16,172 nucleotides of DNA from Alphaproteobacteria bacterium MarineAlpha10_Bin2 (GCA_002937555.1 PTKB01000026.1:1-16172), one strand, 5' to 3'; positions 6,697-15,591 are shown, counted from the stretch's first letter. Numbers and translations: made by a program. The notes: generated by a model not told the origin, from the letters alone.

Positions 6697-9600
6697 ATGC
6701 CGAGTCTTTCTTTCATAGCAGATAACGGCGTTCTGCCGAAACCCGCTGAGCCCGAACGCGCCCAGCGAGAACTAGATATGTGGCGTCAAGAAGCGGGCGC
6801 AAGGTCCGCCGGAGATGCAGAACTGGCCCAATTCATGACCGATCTTGCGGACCATGATGATGGCCGGGCTTTCTTGCAGGCAATTTTCGGCAACAGCCCC
6901 TTTCTCTCGCAAGGGCTGCGCCATGATCCGGCCATTTTGCGCGAGGTGAGCCGGCACGGATTCGACCGAACGTTCGAGGACATGCTGGCGGCGCTGGCGG
7001 GCGAGCCATTGTGGCGTCATGGCAAAGTCGAGGTCATGTCCGGCCTTCGCCTGGCCAAGCGCGGTGTCGCCTTGACCATTGCCATGGCCGATATCGCCGG
7101 GGCATGGCCGTTGGAAAAAGTCTGCCGCAGCCTGTCTCAATTTGCCGAAATGTCGATTTCCATCGCCTTGAATTTCCTCCTGATGCAGGCCCACAAGTCG
7201 GGGCAATTGCAATTGGCCGATCCGGAAAATCCCGAATCCGGCTCAGGCGTCGTCGTTCTCGGCATGGGCAAGCTCGGGGCGCGGGAATTGAACTATTCGA
7301 GCGACATCGATTTGCTGGTGCTGTTCGACGGCGAAAAAGTCGATTACCTCGGGGGCGACGGCCCGCAGCAGGGCCTGCACCGCATGGTCCGGGAATTAGT
7401 GACTTTGTTGAGCGAACGCAGTGCCGACGGCTACGTGTTTCGCACCGACATGCGCTTGCGCCCGGACCCTGGCGCCACCCCGCTCGCGGTTTCGACCGCC
7501 GCGGCGGAACAATATTACGAGAGCTTGGGCCAGAATTGGGAACGCGCGGCGATGATCAAGGCGCGCCCGGTGGCCGGTGATATGGATGTCGGCAACCAAT
7601 TTCTAAGCCGGCTCGTGCCCTTTGTTTGGCGCAAATATCTCGACTTTGCCGCCATCGAGGATATCCATTCCATCAAGCGCCAAATCAATGCTCATAAGGG
7701 ACATCATGAAATTGCCGTCGCCGGTCACGATATCAAAGTCGGCCGCGGCGGCATCCGCGAGATCGAATTCTACGCCCAAACGCAGCAATTGATCTGGGGC
7801 GGCAAAGAGCCAAGCTTGCGCCTCGGCGCAACCTGCGAAGCGCTCCAAGCCTTGGCCGAGGCCGGCCATGCCGACCCGGGTGTGGTCGAGGAATTGATTG
7901 CCGCTTACGGCTATTTGCGCCGCCTCGAACACCGCCTGCAAATGGTTGCCGACGAGCAAACCCATTTGCTGCCCAAGGAGCCTGAAGACCTCGCCGCCAT
8001 CGCCTGCTTCATGGGGTATGAATCGGCGGACGAGCTCGCGCGCGACGTGAAATTCCAACTCTCCCGGGTCGAAAGCCACTACGCCGACCTGTTCGAAAAT
8101 TCGCCCGAGCTCGGCGGCTCAGGCGGCAACCTGGTCTTTACCGGAACCGAGGACGATCCCGACACCCTGCAAACTCTGAGCGATCTTGGTTTTGGCGACG
8201 GCAAGGCGGTGTCGGCGACTGTGCGCGGCTGGCATCATGGCCGCATCCGGGCAACCCGCAGCACCCGCGCGCGGGAACTGTTGACGGAATTGATGCCGGG
8301 ATTGCTCGGCGCCCTGTCGCAAACCGTAAGTCCGGATGCGGCGTTCCGGCATTTCGACGAATTTCTCACCAACCTGCCGGCCGGCGTACAGCTGTTTTCG
8401 ATGTTCTATGCGCGCCCCGGCTTGCTGGATTCACTGGCCGAAATCATGGGCAGCGCACCCAGCCTGGCCGAGCATTTGAGCCGCCACCCCAATCTGCTCG
8501 ACGGCGTATTGACGGGACAGTTCTACGAGCCCGTCGGCACGGTGTTGGAGCTCTCGGCAAATCTCAGCGAAAGCCTCGATGCGGCAAGCGATTTTCAAGA
8601 CGTCCTCGACGCCGCGCGGCGCTGGACCCATGACCGCGAATTTCAAATCGGCATGCAGCTGCTGCGCGCCATGATATCGGGCGAGGAAGCCGGCGCGGCG
8701 CTGAGCGACGTTGCCGATGCCACCTTGCGCGGTCTGCTGCCGCATGTGGAAGCGGAATTCCAACGCGCCCATGGCGAGATGCCGGGCGGTGAATTCGTCA
8801 TCGTCGGTTTGGGCAAACTCGGCGGGCGGGAAATGACCTTTTCCTCCGATCTCGACGTGATCTTCATTTATCGCGGCAGTGCGGCGGAACAGACTCAGTC
8901 CGAGGGGCCGCGTCCCCTCCCCCTCAGCCAATACTACGGGCGTTTGAGCCAGCGCCTCGTCACCGCCGTGAGCGCCCTCACGCCGGAAGGCAAGCTTTAT
9001 GAAATCGACGCCCGCCTGCGCCCGTCCGGTCAATCTTCGCCGCTCGCCTCGGAGGCCGGCGGATTCGCCGAATATCAAAACAACTCCGCTTGGAGCTGGG
9101 AGCATATGGCGCTGACGCGTGCCCGGGTGATCGCCGGCAGCCCGGCTCTCGGCGAGCATGTCAAAGGCATCATCCGCGCTGTCTTGGCCAAGCCGCGCGC
9201 GGATGCGGCGCTGGTCGGCGAAGTGGCGGGCATGCGCGAGCGCATCGACAAGAAGCGACGCACCGAAAATCATTGGAAACTCAAACATGTGCGCGGCGGT
9301 TTGCTCGATATCGAATTCATCGCCCAATATCTTCAGTTGCGCGAGGCGTCGAGGCATCCGGAAATTCTGTCTCAGGAGACCGACAAGGTATTCGAACGGC
9401 TTTCAACCGCCGGCATTATGGCGGCGGATGATGCGGCGGATTTGGCCGAGGCCGTCCGGCTGATGCGCCGCCTTCAAGCGCTTCTCCGCCTAACCGTTGG
9501 CGTCAGCCGCGATGAGGCGCAATATCCGACCGGCGTGCGGCAAGCCCTGGCAAAGGCGGCCGGCGTGGAGAACTTCGATGATGTCAGAGTCCGGCTGATG

Positions 9601-9702
9601 AAGTCAGAGGAAACGGTGCGCGCCTACTATGCCCGTTACGTGCAACAACCGGCGGACGCCGGTGACGCTGACAAAAGTAAATTTGAAGACGCGAACTTGT
9701 GA
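6697..9702 (+). CDS. glnE: Bifunctional glutamine synthetase adenylyltransferase/deadenylyltransferase
   Basis: GlnE attaches AMP to, and removes it from, a tyrosine of each glutamine synthetase subunit, under control of PII protein and glutamine, and so tunes nitrogen assimilation in the cytoplasm. The 1001-residue length is normal for the family. Two nucleotidyltransferase domains are plain: the N-terminal deadenylylating one has GMGKLGARELNYSSDIDLL with G189 to D203-x-D205, and the C-terminal adenylylating one has GLGKLGGREMTFSSDLDVIF with G704 to D718-x-D720. Each is followed by its helical PII-UTase-type domain (GGIREIEFYAQ ~352-362; GGLLDIEFIAQYLQL ~868-882). Metal-binding DxD pairs are intact in both, so both activities are expected. 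ATG 6697 has no obvious Shine-Dalgarno sequence. It diverges from the AsmA-like gene and precedes the DUF455 gene by 27 bases. Confidence 0.97.
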   Translation: MPSLSFIADNGVLPKPAEPERAQRELDMWRQEAGARSAGDAELAQFMTDLADHDDGRAFLQAIFGNSPFLSQGLRHDPAILREVSRHGFDRTFEDMLAALAGEPLWRHGKVEVMSGLRLAKRGVALTIAMADIAGAWPLEKVCRSLSQFAEMSISIALNFLLMQAHKSGQLQLADPENPESGSGVVVLGMGKLGARELNYSSDIDLLVLFDGEKVDYLGGDGPQQGLHRMVRELVTLLSERSADGYVFRTDMRLRPDPGATPLAVSTAAAEQYYESLGQNWERAAMIKARPVAGDMDVGNQFLSRLVPFVWRKYLDFAAIEDIHSIKRQINAHKGHHEIAVAGHDIKVGRGGIREIEFYAQTQQLIWGGKEPSLRLGATCEALQALAEAGHADPGVVEELIAAYGYLRRLEHRLQMVADEQTHLLPKEPEDLAAIACFMGYESADELARDVKFQLSRVESHYADLFENSPELGGSGGNLVFTGTEDDPDTLQTLSDLGFGDGKAVSATVRGWHHGRIRATRSTRARELLTELMPGLLGALSQTVSPDAAFRHFDEFLTNLPAGVQLFSMFYARPGLLDSLAEIMGSAPSLAEHLSRHPNLLDGVLTGQFYEPVGTVLELSANLSESLDAASDFQDVLDAARRWTHDREFQIGMQLLRAMISGEEAGAALSDVADATLRGLLPHVEAEFQRAHGEMPGGEFVIVGLGKLGGREMTFSSDLDVIFIYRGSAAEQTQSEGPRPLPLSQYYGRLSQRLVTAVSALTPEGKLYEIDARLRPSGQSSPLASEAGGFAEYQNNSAWSWEHMALTRARVIAGSPALGEHVKGIIRAVLAKPRADAALVGEVAGMRERIDKKRRTENHWKLKHVRGGLLDIEFIAQYLQLREASRHPEILSQETDKVFERLSTAGIMAADDAADLAEAVRLMRRLQALLRLTVGVSRDEAQYPTGVRQALAKAAGVENFDDVRVRLMKSEETVRAYYARYVQQPADAGDADKSKFEDANL

Positions 9703-9729
9703 GCACTGGAATCATCGAGGTGGCGATGC

Positions 9730-10533
9730 ATGTACACGCCGAATTCTAATCTGGCTCCCGCCGCGCGCGCGGTCCTGTGCGCACCTGAACCCCGCGCGAA
9801 GGTCGCATACAGCCAATCGGCGGCGGCGCATTGGCGCGCCGGCAAATTATTGCCGCCGGATCCGGCCATCGTTATGCCGGACCGCCCAGCGCGCCCCAAA
9901 CGGCCGCAATTGATGGCGCCCCGCCTGATGCCGCGCCGCCGTTCCGGCGGTGTAGGCGGCCGGATCGCCCTCCTCCACGCCGTCGCGCATATCGAATTGA
10001 ACGCCATCGATCTGGCTTGGGATTTGATCGGCCGCTTCGCTGCACAAAATTGGCCGGCGGCATTTTATGATGACTGGGTGGGCGTCGCTGACGATGAAGC
10101 GCGCCATTTCACCATGTTGGAAGCACGCCTGAGCGAGCTCGGTGCGGGTTATGGCGACCTCCCGGCGCATGACGGTTTGTGGGAAGCGGCCATGACGACC
10201 GCGCATGACCCTCTCGCCCGCCTTGCCGTGGTTCCGATGGTGCTGGAGGCACGCGGCCTCGATGTAACGCCCGCTATGATCGCGCGCTTGCGGCGCGCCG
10301 GCGACGACGTTAGCGCGGCTTTGCTCAAGACCATCCTGCGCGAAGAAATCGCTCATGTTGCCGCCGGCCGGCGCTGGTTCGGCCATCTCTGCCGACTGCG
10401 TGGCGTGGCCGAGAACGAGACCTGGCGAGCGCTGGTCGCGGCGCATTATCACGGCGTCCCCAAACCGCCCTTCAACGAAGCGGCGCGGCGCGCCGCCGGC
10501 ATGGCGCCTGAACTCTACGAATTAATCACCTAA
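9730..10533 (+). CDS. DUF455 ferritin-like protein, probable diiron enzyme
   Basis: The 267-residue DUF455 protein has an Ala/Arg/Pro-rich N-terminal part (~1-75) and a four-helix ferritin-like domain (~77-230). The full diiron pattern is visible: E89 (HIELNAIDLAWD), E123-x-x-H126 (ADDEARHF), E173 (VLEARGLD), E206-x-x-H209 (REEIAHV). This is the E, ExxH, E, ExxH set seen in diiron oxygenases such as MiaE-like proteins. The reaction and substrate of DUF455 proteins are not known to me. ATG 9730 follows GAGGTGG by about 8 bases, a good ribosome-binding site; an ATG at 9726 is out of frame. It lies 27 bases after glnE and may be read from the same transcript. Its TAA overlaps the end of convergent prfB by 4 bases. 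Confidence 0.88.
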   Translation: MYTPNSNLAPAARAVLCAPEPRAKVAYSQSAAAHWRAGKLLPPDPAIVMPDRPARPKRPQLMAPRLMPRRRSGGVGGRIALLHAVAHIELNAIDLAWDLIGRFAAQNWPAAFYDDWVGVADDEARHFTMLEARLSELGAGYGDLPAHDGLWEAAMTTAHDPLARLAVVPMVLEARGLDVTPAMIARLRRAGDDVSAALLKTILREEIAHVAAGRRWFGHLCRLRGVAENETWRALVAAHYHGVPKPPFNEAARRAAGMAPELYELIT

Positions 10534-11667
10534 TCGCTTTCAGCGCTCTCCGCCAATTCATCGCCGAGGACGCCAATACGTTGCGCCAGTGAAGCGGCCA
10601 TGAATTCGTCGAGGTCGCCATCGAGGACGGCATCCGGGTTGGTGTTTTCGATATTGGTGCGCAAATCCTTCACCAATCGATAGGGCTGCAATACATAGGA
10701 GCGGATCTGGTGGCCCCAGCCGATTTCGCTTTTCTGCGCATTCAGCGCCTGTGCTGCTTCCTCGCGGCGCTGCAGTTCGGCCTCGTAGAGGCGCGCCTTC
10801 AGCATCGACATCGCGGCGGCGCGGTTGCGGTGCTGAGAGCGCTCGGCCTGGCATTGCACGACGATATTGCTCGGAAGATGGGTGATGCGTACCGCACTGT
10901 CGGTGCGGTTGACATGCTGCCCGCCGGCGCCGGAAGCGCGGTAGGTATCGATGCGCAGGTCCTTATCCTCGATCTCGATATCGATGCTGTCATCGATCAC
11001 CGGAAACACCCAGACCGAGGCGAAACTGGTATGCCGCCGGGCGTTCGAATCGAACGGCGATATCCGTACCAGCCGGTGCACGCCGCTTTCGGTCTTCAGC
11101 CAGCCATAGGCCATGGCGCCGGAGATTCTGACGGTGGCGGATTTGATGCCGGCTTCCTCGCCGGCGCTCTCCTCGATCCACTCCACCTTGTGGCCGCCGG
11201 CCCCGGCCCAGCGCACATACATGCGCAGCAGCATCTCCGCCCAGTCCTGCGATTCGGTGCCGCCGGCGCCGGCATGTACTTCGAGAAAACAATCATTGCC
11301 GTCGGCCTCGCCGGACAACAGGCTTTCCAGCTCGAGTTTCTTGGCGCGCAACTGCAAATCGCCGAGCGCGCCCGCTGCTTCGGCAAAACTGTCCTCGTCC
11401 TTTTCTTCCTCGGCAAGCTCCGCCAGGGCCAGCGCATCTTCGAGTTCACGCTCGAGACCGCGGTATCCGGTAATCGCCTGATCAAGGCGGGTGCGCTCCT
11501 GCATCAGCGCCTGGGCGGCCTTCTGGTCATTCCAAAGCTCGGGATCCTCGGCGCGCGTGTTCAGCTCTTCCAGGCTTTTAACCGCTTCGTCGAGGTCAAA
11601 GATGCCTCCTCAGCAGAACCATGGACTGCTTGATTTTCTCTGCCTGGGATAGGATATCGGCGCGCAT
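10530..11667 (-). CDS. prfB: Peptide chain release factor 2, made by programmed +1 frameshift
   Basis: RF2 ends translation at UGA and UAA. The gene starts at ATG 11667 and reads 23 codons (MRADILSQ... LLRRHL) to an in-frame TGA at 11598-11596. Skipping one base (T11598) continues in the frame GAC CTC GAC..., 11597-10530, for 355 residues, giving 378 in total, normal for alphaproteobacterial RF2. The recognition motif SPF lies at ~203-205 (RISPFDSNARRHTS) and the peptidyl-tRNA hydrolysis motif GGQ at ~248-250 (SGAGGQHVNR), matching known spacing. Taking the first ATG in the second frame (11504) would wrongly remove over 50 N-terminal residues. The gene is third after amiC and mrcA, with a 66-base gap from mrcA. 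Its own stop is TAG, which RF2 does not read. Confidence 0.96.
11595..11610 (-). promoter_or_regulatory. prfB: prfB programmed +1 ribosomal frameshift site
   Basis: On the minus strand the sequence is AGGAGGCATCTTTGAC: an internal anti-SD-binding AGGAGG, three spacer bases, the slippery CTT, then TGA C. Order and spacing equal the well-studied E. coli prfB site (AGGGGG, TAT, CTT TGA C), here with a perfect Shine-Dalgarno. When RF2 is scarce the ribosome pauses at UGA and slips +1 on CUU to UUU; when RF2 is plentiful, termination gives a 23-residue peptide. This is autoregulation of RF2 level. Confidence 0.95.
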
Positions 11668-11733
11668 GAAAGGCGTCTCTTTTCGTAACTCGGGGCTGTG
11701 CCGGCCCAATTGTGCGGACGGTCGTAAGAAGCC

Positions 11734-14142
11734 CTAGTATAAGCCGCCGGAGCCCTCGGTCAAAATCGGTGTTCCGTCCGGGTTGCTCTGATTGCCGGCC
11801 TGGCGGCTTAATGGGCTCGGCTCGGTGCCGATGCGAAACGCCTCCACCAACACGTTCTTGTCGCCTTCGCGCGCCACCATACCGGTTTCGATGTCGATAC
11901 GGACGAAGCGGATGCCGCGCGGCACACGAAACGGAATGGCCGGAGTCTCCGCCAGCGCTTGGCGCATGAATTCGCGGAAGATCGGCGCCGCGACCTTGCC
12001 GCCGGATTCGCGCCGCCCCAGCGTCTTCGGCTGATCGAAACCGACATATACGCCGACCGCCAGATCGGGGGTAAAGCCGACGAACCAGGCGTCGTTGAAA
12101 TTATTCGTAGTGCCGGTTTTGCCGCCGATCGGTTTGCCGAGTTCCTTGACTGAGCGCCCCGTGCCGCGCAGCACCACGCCTTCCAGCATGGAGACAACCT
12201 GATAGGCGCTTGCCGGGTCGGCCACTTGGTCGCGCGTATCGGGCAGCGCCGGCGGCTGCTGCCCGTCCCAGGATATTTCGCTGCAATGTTCGCAGGCGCG
12301 GCCGTCTCGGGTATAGATCGTGCGGCCATGGCGGTCCTGAATGCGCTCGACAAAAGCCGGAACGATCTGGCGGCCGCCATTGACCAGCATCGCATAGGCC
12401 GAGGTTAATCTGAGAACCGTCGTTTCCCCGGCGCCGAGCGCCATTGACGGCATCAGCGGCAAGTTCGGATGCACATTAAAGCGCTTGGCATAGCTCGCCA
12501 CGGTCTCCATGCCGATATGCTGGGCGATCCGCACAGTCATCAGGTTGCGCGATTTTTCCAATCCCAAACGTAGCGTGCTGGGGCCGTAAAATTTTTGCGA
12601 ATAATTCTCCGGTTTCCATTTCCCCTGCCCCTCGCCCTGATCAATAACATAAGGCGCATCGAGCACCACGCTCGCTGGTGTAAAGCCGTTGTCCAGCGCG
12701 GCGAGGTACACGAAGGGTTTGAATGCGGAGCCGGGCTGGCGTTCCGCCTGGGTAGCCCGGTTGAACTGGCTGAGAGCAAAATCGTATCCGCCGGAAAGCG
12801 CCAGGACACGCCCCGTATGGGGGTCCAATGCGACCAGCGCGCCGCCTGCATCCGGAATCTGCCGGAGCGCAAATCCGGCCGGCGTGTTTTCGCTCGCGGC
12901 GACCGCTTCAACATATATGACGTCGCCGGCGGCCAACACTTGGGCCGGATCCTTGACTTTCGGCCCGAGCCGCTGCCCCTTCCGCGTTTCCCGCGCCCAT
13001 TCCAATTCCGCCACGGAAAGTTCGCCCGCTATGCCATCCTCGAGCAGGAATAGCGCCGCCTTGGGCGTGACCTCCTGCACGAACGCGAGGCGCCATGAAA
13101 CATGCGGAAGCTTGAGCGCCAAAGCGGTAAACCGCTCCCGCCAATTCTCCGCCTTGGGGCCCACATTGGCGAGCGGTCCGCGCCACCCGTGGCGGCGGTC
13201 ATAGGCCTGGAGCCCGTCGCGCAGCGCCGTGTCGGCATGGCGTTGCAGGAGCGGATCCAACGTCGTGCGTACCGAAAGCCCGCCGCGATACAGTTCGGTC
13301 TCGCCGAATTTATCGAACAGCCAGCGCCGGACTTCCTCGGTGAAATAAGCGGCCGAGACAAATTCTTCCTGATCCCGCTGCGTGGTGCGCAACGGCTCGA
13401 GCGCAGCTACCTCGGCTTCGTCGCTGCCAATCTTGCCGTTATCGGCCATTTGCGACAGCACCCAGTCGCGCCGGGACACGGCCGCATCGTATTTCTTCGT
13501 CGGATGGTAATTGTTCGGCGCCTTGGGCAAAGCGGCGAGGTACGCGGCCTCGGCAAGGCTCAGTTCATCCAACGATTTGTTGAAGTAATTTAACGCCGCC
13601 GCGGCGACGCCGAACGACCGGTAACCGAGATAAATCTCGTTGAGGTAAAGCTCGAGGATGCGGTTCTTGGTGAATGCATCTTCGATACGAATGGCGAGAA
13701 TGGCTTCCTTGAACTTGCGCTCCATCGAGGTTTCGTTGGTGAGCAAAAAGTTTTTGGCGACTTGCTGGGTGATAGTCGAGGCGCCGACCAGACGCTTGTC
13801 GGAGCCGAAATTACTGACATTCTGGATCAGCGCGCCGGCGACGCTGATCGGGTCGAGGCCAAAATGGTCGTAAAAATTCTTGTCCTCCGCCGAGAGGAAG
13901 GCATCGACCACGCGCTTGGGCATGGCGCCGATCGGCACGAACACCCGTTTTTCGGTGGCGTATTCGGCCACCAGCCTGCCATCCCCGGCATGCACCCGGG
14001 TCATGGTGTCGGGCTCGTACGCCGCCAATTGGCGATGATCCGGCAAGTCCCGCCCATATTGATAAAAAAGATAGACCACGACGGCGACGACGATGACCGC
14101 CACCAGCAACAGCCCTGCCAGCGAATAGTATAAATATTTCAT
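11734..14142 (-). CDS. mrcA: Penicillin-binding protein 1A, bifunctional transglycosylase/transpeptidase
   Basis: The 802-residue class A PBP polymerises lipid II into glycan strands and cross-links the peptides on the periplasmic face of the inner membrane. After a single N-terminal anchor (~8-29) comes the GT51 domain with catalytic E86 (EDKNFYDHFGLD), GASTITQQVAKN, RKFKEAILAIRIE and LELYLNEIYLG. A central insertion (~310-420) corresponds to the OB-like domain of PBP1A. The transpeptidase domain has nucleophile S472-x-x-K475 (GSAFKP), S531-R-N533, and K675-T-G (GGKTGTT). All catalytic motifs are intact. The gene follows amiC by 52 bases and precedes prfB by 66 on the same strand, an arrangement common in alphaproteobacteria. 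The symbol ponA is also used. Confidence 0.96.
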   Translation of the reverse strand: MKYLYYSLAGLLLVAVIVVAVVVYLFYQYGRDLPDHRQLAAYEPDTMTRVHAGDGRLVAEYATEKRVFVPIGAMPKRVVDAFLSAEDKNFYDHFGLDPISVAGALIQNVSNFGSDKRLVGASTITQQVAKNFLLTNETSMERKFKEAILAIRIEDAFTKNRILELYLNEIYLGYRSFGVAAAALNYFNKSLDELSLAEAAYLAALPKAPNNYHPTKKYDAAVSRRDWVLSQMADNGKIGSDEAEVAALEPLRTTQRDQEEFVSAAYFTEEVRRWLFDKFGETELYRGGLSVRTTLDPLLQRHADTALRDGLQAYDRRHGWRGPLANVGPKAENWRERFTALALKLPHVSWRLAFVQEVTPKAALFLLEDGIAGELSVAELEWARETRKGQRLGPKVKDPAQVLAAGDVIYVEAVAASENTPAGFALRQIPDAGGALVALDPHTGRVLALSGGYDFALSQFNRATQAERQPGSAFKPFVYLAALDNGFTPASVVLDAPYVIDQGEGQGKWKPENYSQKFYGPSTLRLGLEKSRNLMTVRIAQHIGMETVASYAKRFNVHPNLPLMPSMALGAGETTVLRLTSAYAMLVNGGRQIVPAFVERIQDRHGRTIYTRDGRACEHCSEISWDGQQPPALPDTRDQVADPASAYQVVSMLEGVVLRGTGRSVKELGKPIGGKTGTTNNFNDAWFVGFTPDLAVGVYVGFDQPKTLGRRESGGKVAAPIFREFMRQALAETPAIPFRVPRGIRFVRIDIETGMVAREGDKNVLVEAFRIGTEPSPLSRQAGNQSNPDGTPILTEGSGGLY

Positions 14143-14194
14143 GTTTGGCGTCGGTTACCTGTCGACCGATCCATAATGTCGAAATGTGGCGCGA

Positions 14195-15460
14195 TTATGA
14201 CGCTTGAGAACAGCTCTCATGGCGTGAAAAATAATCCTCAATCGCTTGCGCGACACGGCGCATGAGCGCGTACCGCCCGGCCTCGGACAACAACATCTTA
14301 CGGTCCTTGTCGTTCGACATATAGCCCATTTCCACCAGCACGGAAGGCACGTTGGGCGCTTTGAGGACGCGAAACCCGGCAAATCGATGGGTACGGCCCA
14401 ACAACTTGGTCGATTTTTTCAGTTCCGGGATGAGTTCGCCGGCGAATTTTGCCGAGCAGGTCATGGTCGTGCGCTGCACCAAGGAAATCAGAATCCTGCG
14501 CACATCTTCTTCATATTCGTCTGAATTACTCACATCGAACAGAGAATCCACTTCATTTTCGCGCGCCGCCAGGGCTTCGGTTTCGGCGTCCGACGCCTTT
14601 TCGGACAGAGTGTAGACCGAGGCGCCGCGGACGCTGCGATTCTTATGCTTGTCGGCATGAAGCGAAATGAACAAATCGGCATTGTTATTTTGCGCCACTT
14701 CGGTGCGTGCCGAGAGCGTGAGATATTTATCGCCGCGGCGCGACAGAACGACGTTGTAACCGAGTTCGATCAGCATCACTTCGAGGGCGCGCGCCGCGGC
14801 CAAGGTGACGTTCTTTTCATAGGTTCCGTTTTTGGCGATCGCCCCCGGGTCGGCGCCGCCATGGCCGGGATCGACAACGATCAGCAAGGGTTTTGTTGAT
14901 TTCGGCTTCAGGCCTGGGCGCGGCGGCGTGGGCAAGAGAATTATTTTCGACGTGGCTGCCATCGTGAGCGTCTCTGCCGCCGCAGGTTGGGTTCTCGGCT
15001 GCTTTGGCGCCGCCTCGACCGAGTTTAATGCCGACGGTCTGAACGAATCATCGGCGACCTGGCCGAGATCGATAACCAGGCGGTAATTATCGGACTTTCC
15101 AGGTGGCAAGATGAACGCCTGGTTGATCTTGGCGGGCGCGCGCAAATCGATGACAACTCTTGCGGTATCAGTCTGAAACTGGCCGTAGCGTATCGCGCCG
15201 ACAAGGCCGCGATTGAGCGTCAGTTGTTTCGATTCAAGCGCCCATTCAGCGCCGACCAAATCGATGACGACCCGGTACGGATTTTCCAGGGTATAAATTC
15301 GAAACGCGACATTGTCGCTGAGGTCGAGCACAAACCGCGTGGCGTCCTGATGCAGTCCGGCGCGGGCATCCGTAATCGTCGGCTTCGCGTGCACGGTCTG
15401 GCCGAAACCCGCCATGAACAGTGTTAACACGCAAATTAATACCCGGCAGAATCGTATCAC
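14195..15460 (-). CDS. amiC: Periplasmic N-acetylmuramoyl-L-alanine amidase (AMIN + Amidase_3)
   Basis: This zinc amidase cuts the bond between MurNAc and the stem peptide, chiefly in septal peptidoglycan during daughter-cell separation. The 421 residues start with a Sec signal peptide (hydrophobic core ~7-19, likely cleavage after VHA at 25), then an AMIN domain (~28-132) for peptidoglycan/septum targeting, a Pro/Ala/Lys-rich linker (~145-190), and Amidase_3 (~190-412). Zinc ligands are H200 (DPGHGG), E215 (GTYEKN) and H268 (SLHAD), with catalytic E377 (VLVEMGY). The segment ~300-345 between the last two corresponds to the regulatory helix region of AmiA/B/C. The start is GTG at 15460, with AGGTGA nine bases upstream. 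It heads the amiC-mrcA-prfB cluster and diverges from rne. AmiA/AmiB-type naming cannot be excluded. Confidence 0.94.
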   Translation of the reverse strand: MIRFCRVLICVLTLFMAGFGQTVHAKPTITDARAGLHQDATRFVLDLSDNVAFRIYTLENPYRVVIDLVGAEWALESKQLTLNRGLVGAIRYGQFQTDTARVVIDLRAPAKINQAFILPPGKSDNYRLVIDLGQVADDSFRPSALNSVEAAPKQPRTQPAAAETLTMAATSKIILLPTPPRPGLKPKSTKPLLIVVDPGHGGADPGAIAKNGTYEKNVTLAAARALEVMLIELGYNVVLSRRGDKYLTLSARTEVAQNNNADLFISLHADKHKNRSVRGASVYTLSEKASDAETEALAARENEVDSLFDVSNSDEYEEDVRRILISLVQRTTMTCSAKFAGELIPELKKSTKLLGRTHRFAGFRVLKAPNVPSVLVEMGYMSNDKDRKMLLSEAGRYALMRRVAQAIEDYFSRHESCSQAS

Positions 15461-15483
15461 GAGGGCGAATCACCTGTTGCTTC

Positions 15484-15495
15484 ATGGGCGCCCAT
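15484..15495. repeat. 12-base perfect palindrome upstream of amiC
   Basis: ATGGGCGCCCAT reads the same on both strands and ends 24 bases before the amiC GTG start, just upstream of its AGGTGA ribosome-binding site. It could be an operator or a leader structure for the amiC-mrcA-prfB transcript. There is no further evidence. Confidence 0.3.
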
Positions 15496-15562
15496 ATCTA
15501 ACATTATCACCGGCTCATTGCGCGCATCAGTGGTTGGCTGCGCGTCACGCGTGTTAAATCAT

Positions 15563-15591
15563 TTGTCGCGTCCCACCGTGCAGAGTATCAT
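15563..15591 (+). promoter_or_regulatory. rne: Candidate sigma70 promoter for rne
   Basis: TTGTCG at 15563-15568 and TATCAT at 15586-15591 are separated by exactly 17 bases and match the -35 and -10 consensus at 4 and 5 of 6 positions. Initiation would be near 15598, giving a leader of about 330 nt before the rne ATG. It is the best-spaced pair that I found in the region; not proven. Confidence 0.45.

Noticed and set aside
8431..9357. Minus-strand ORF of 308 codons inside glnE
   Set aside because: Shadow of the C-terminal adenylyltransferase domain; the plus frame carries the conserved GlnE motifs.
10530..11504. prfB starting at ATG 11504
   Set aside because: It would drop the N-terminal domain; the upstream frame plus frameshift site gives the full RF2.
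15424..15439. Second CtrA-like box (TTAA...TTAA) in the start of amiC
   Set aside because: The half-sites are separated by 8 bases rather than 7 and lie within the signal-peptide coding sequence.
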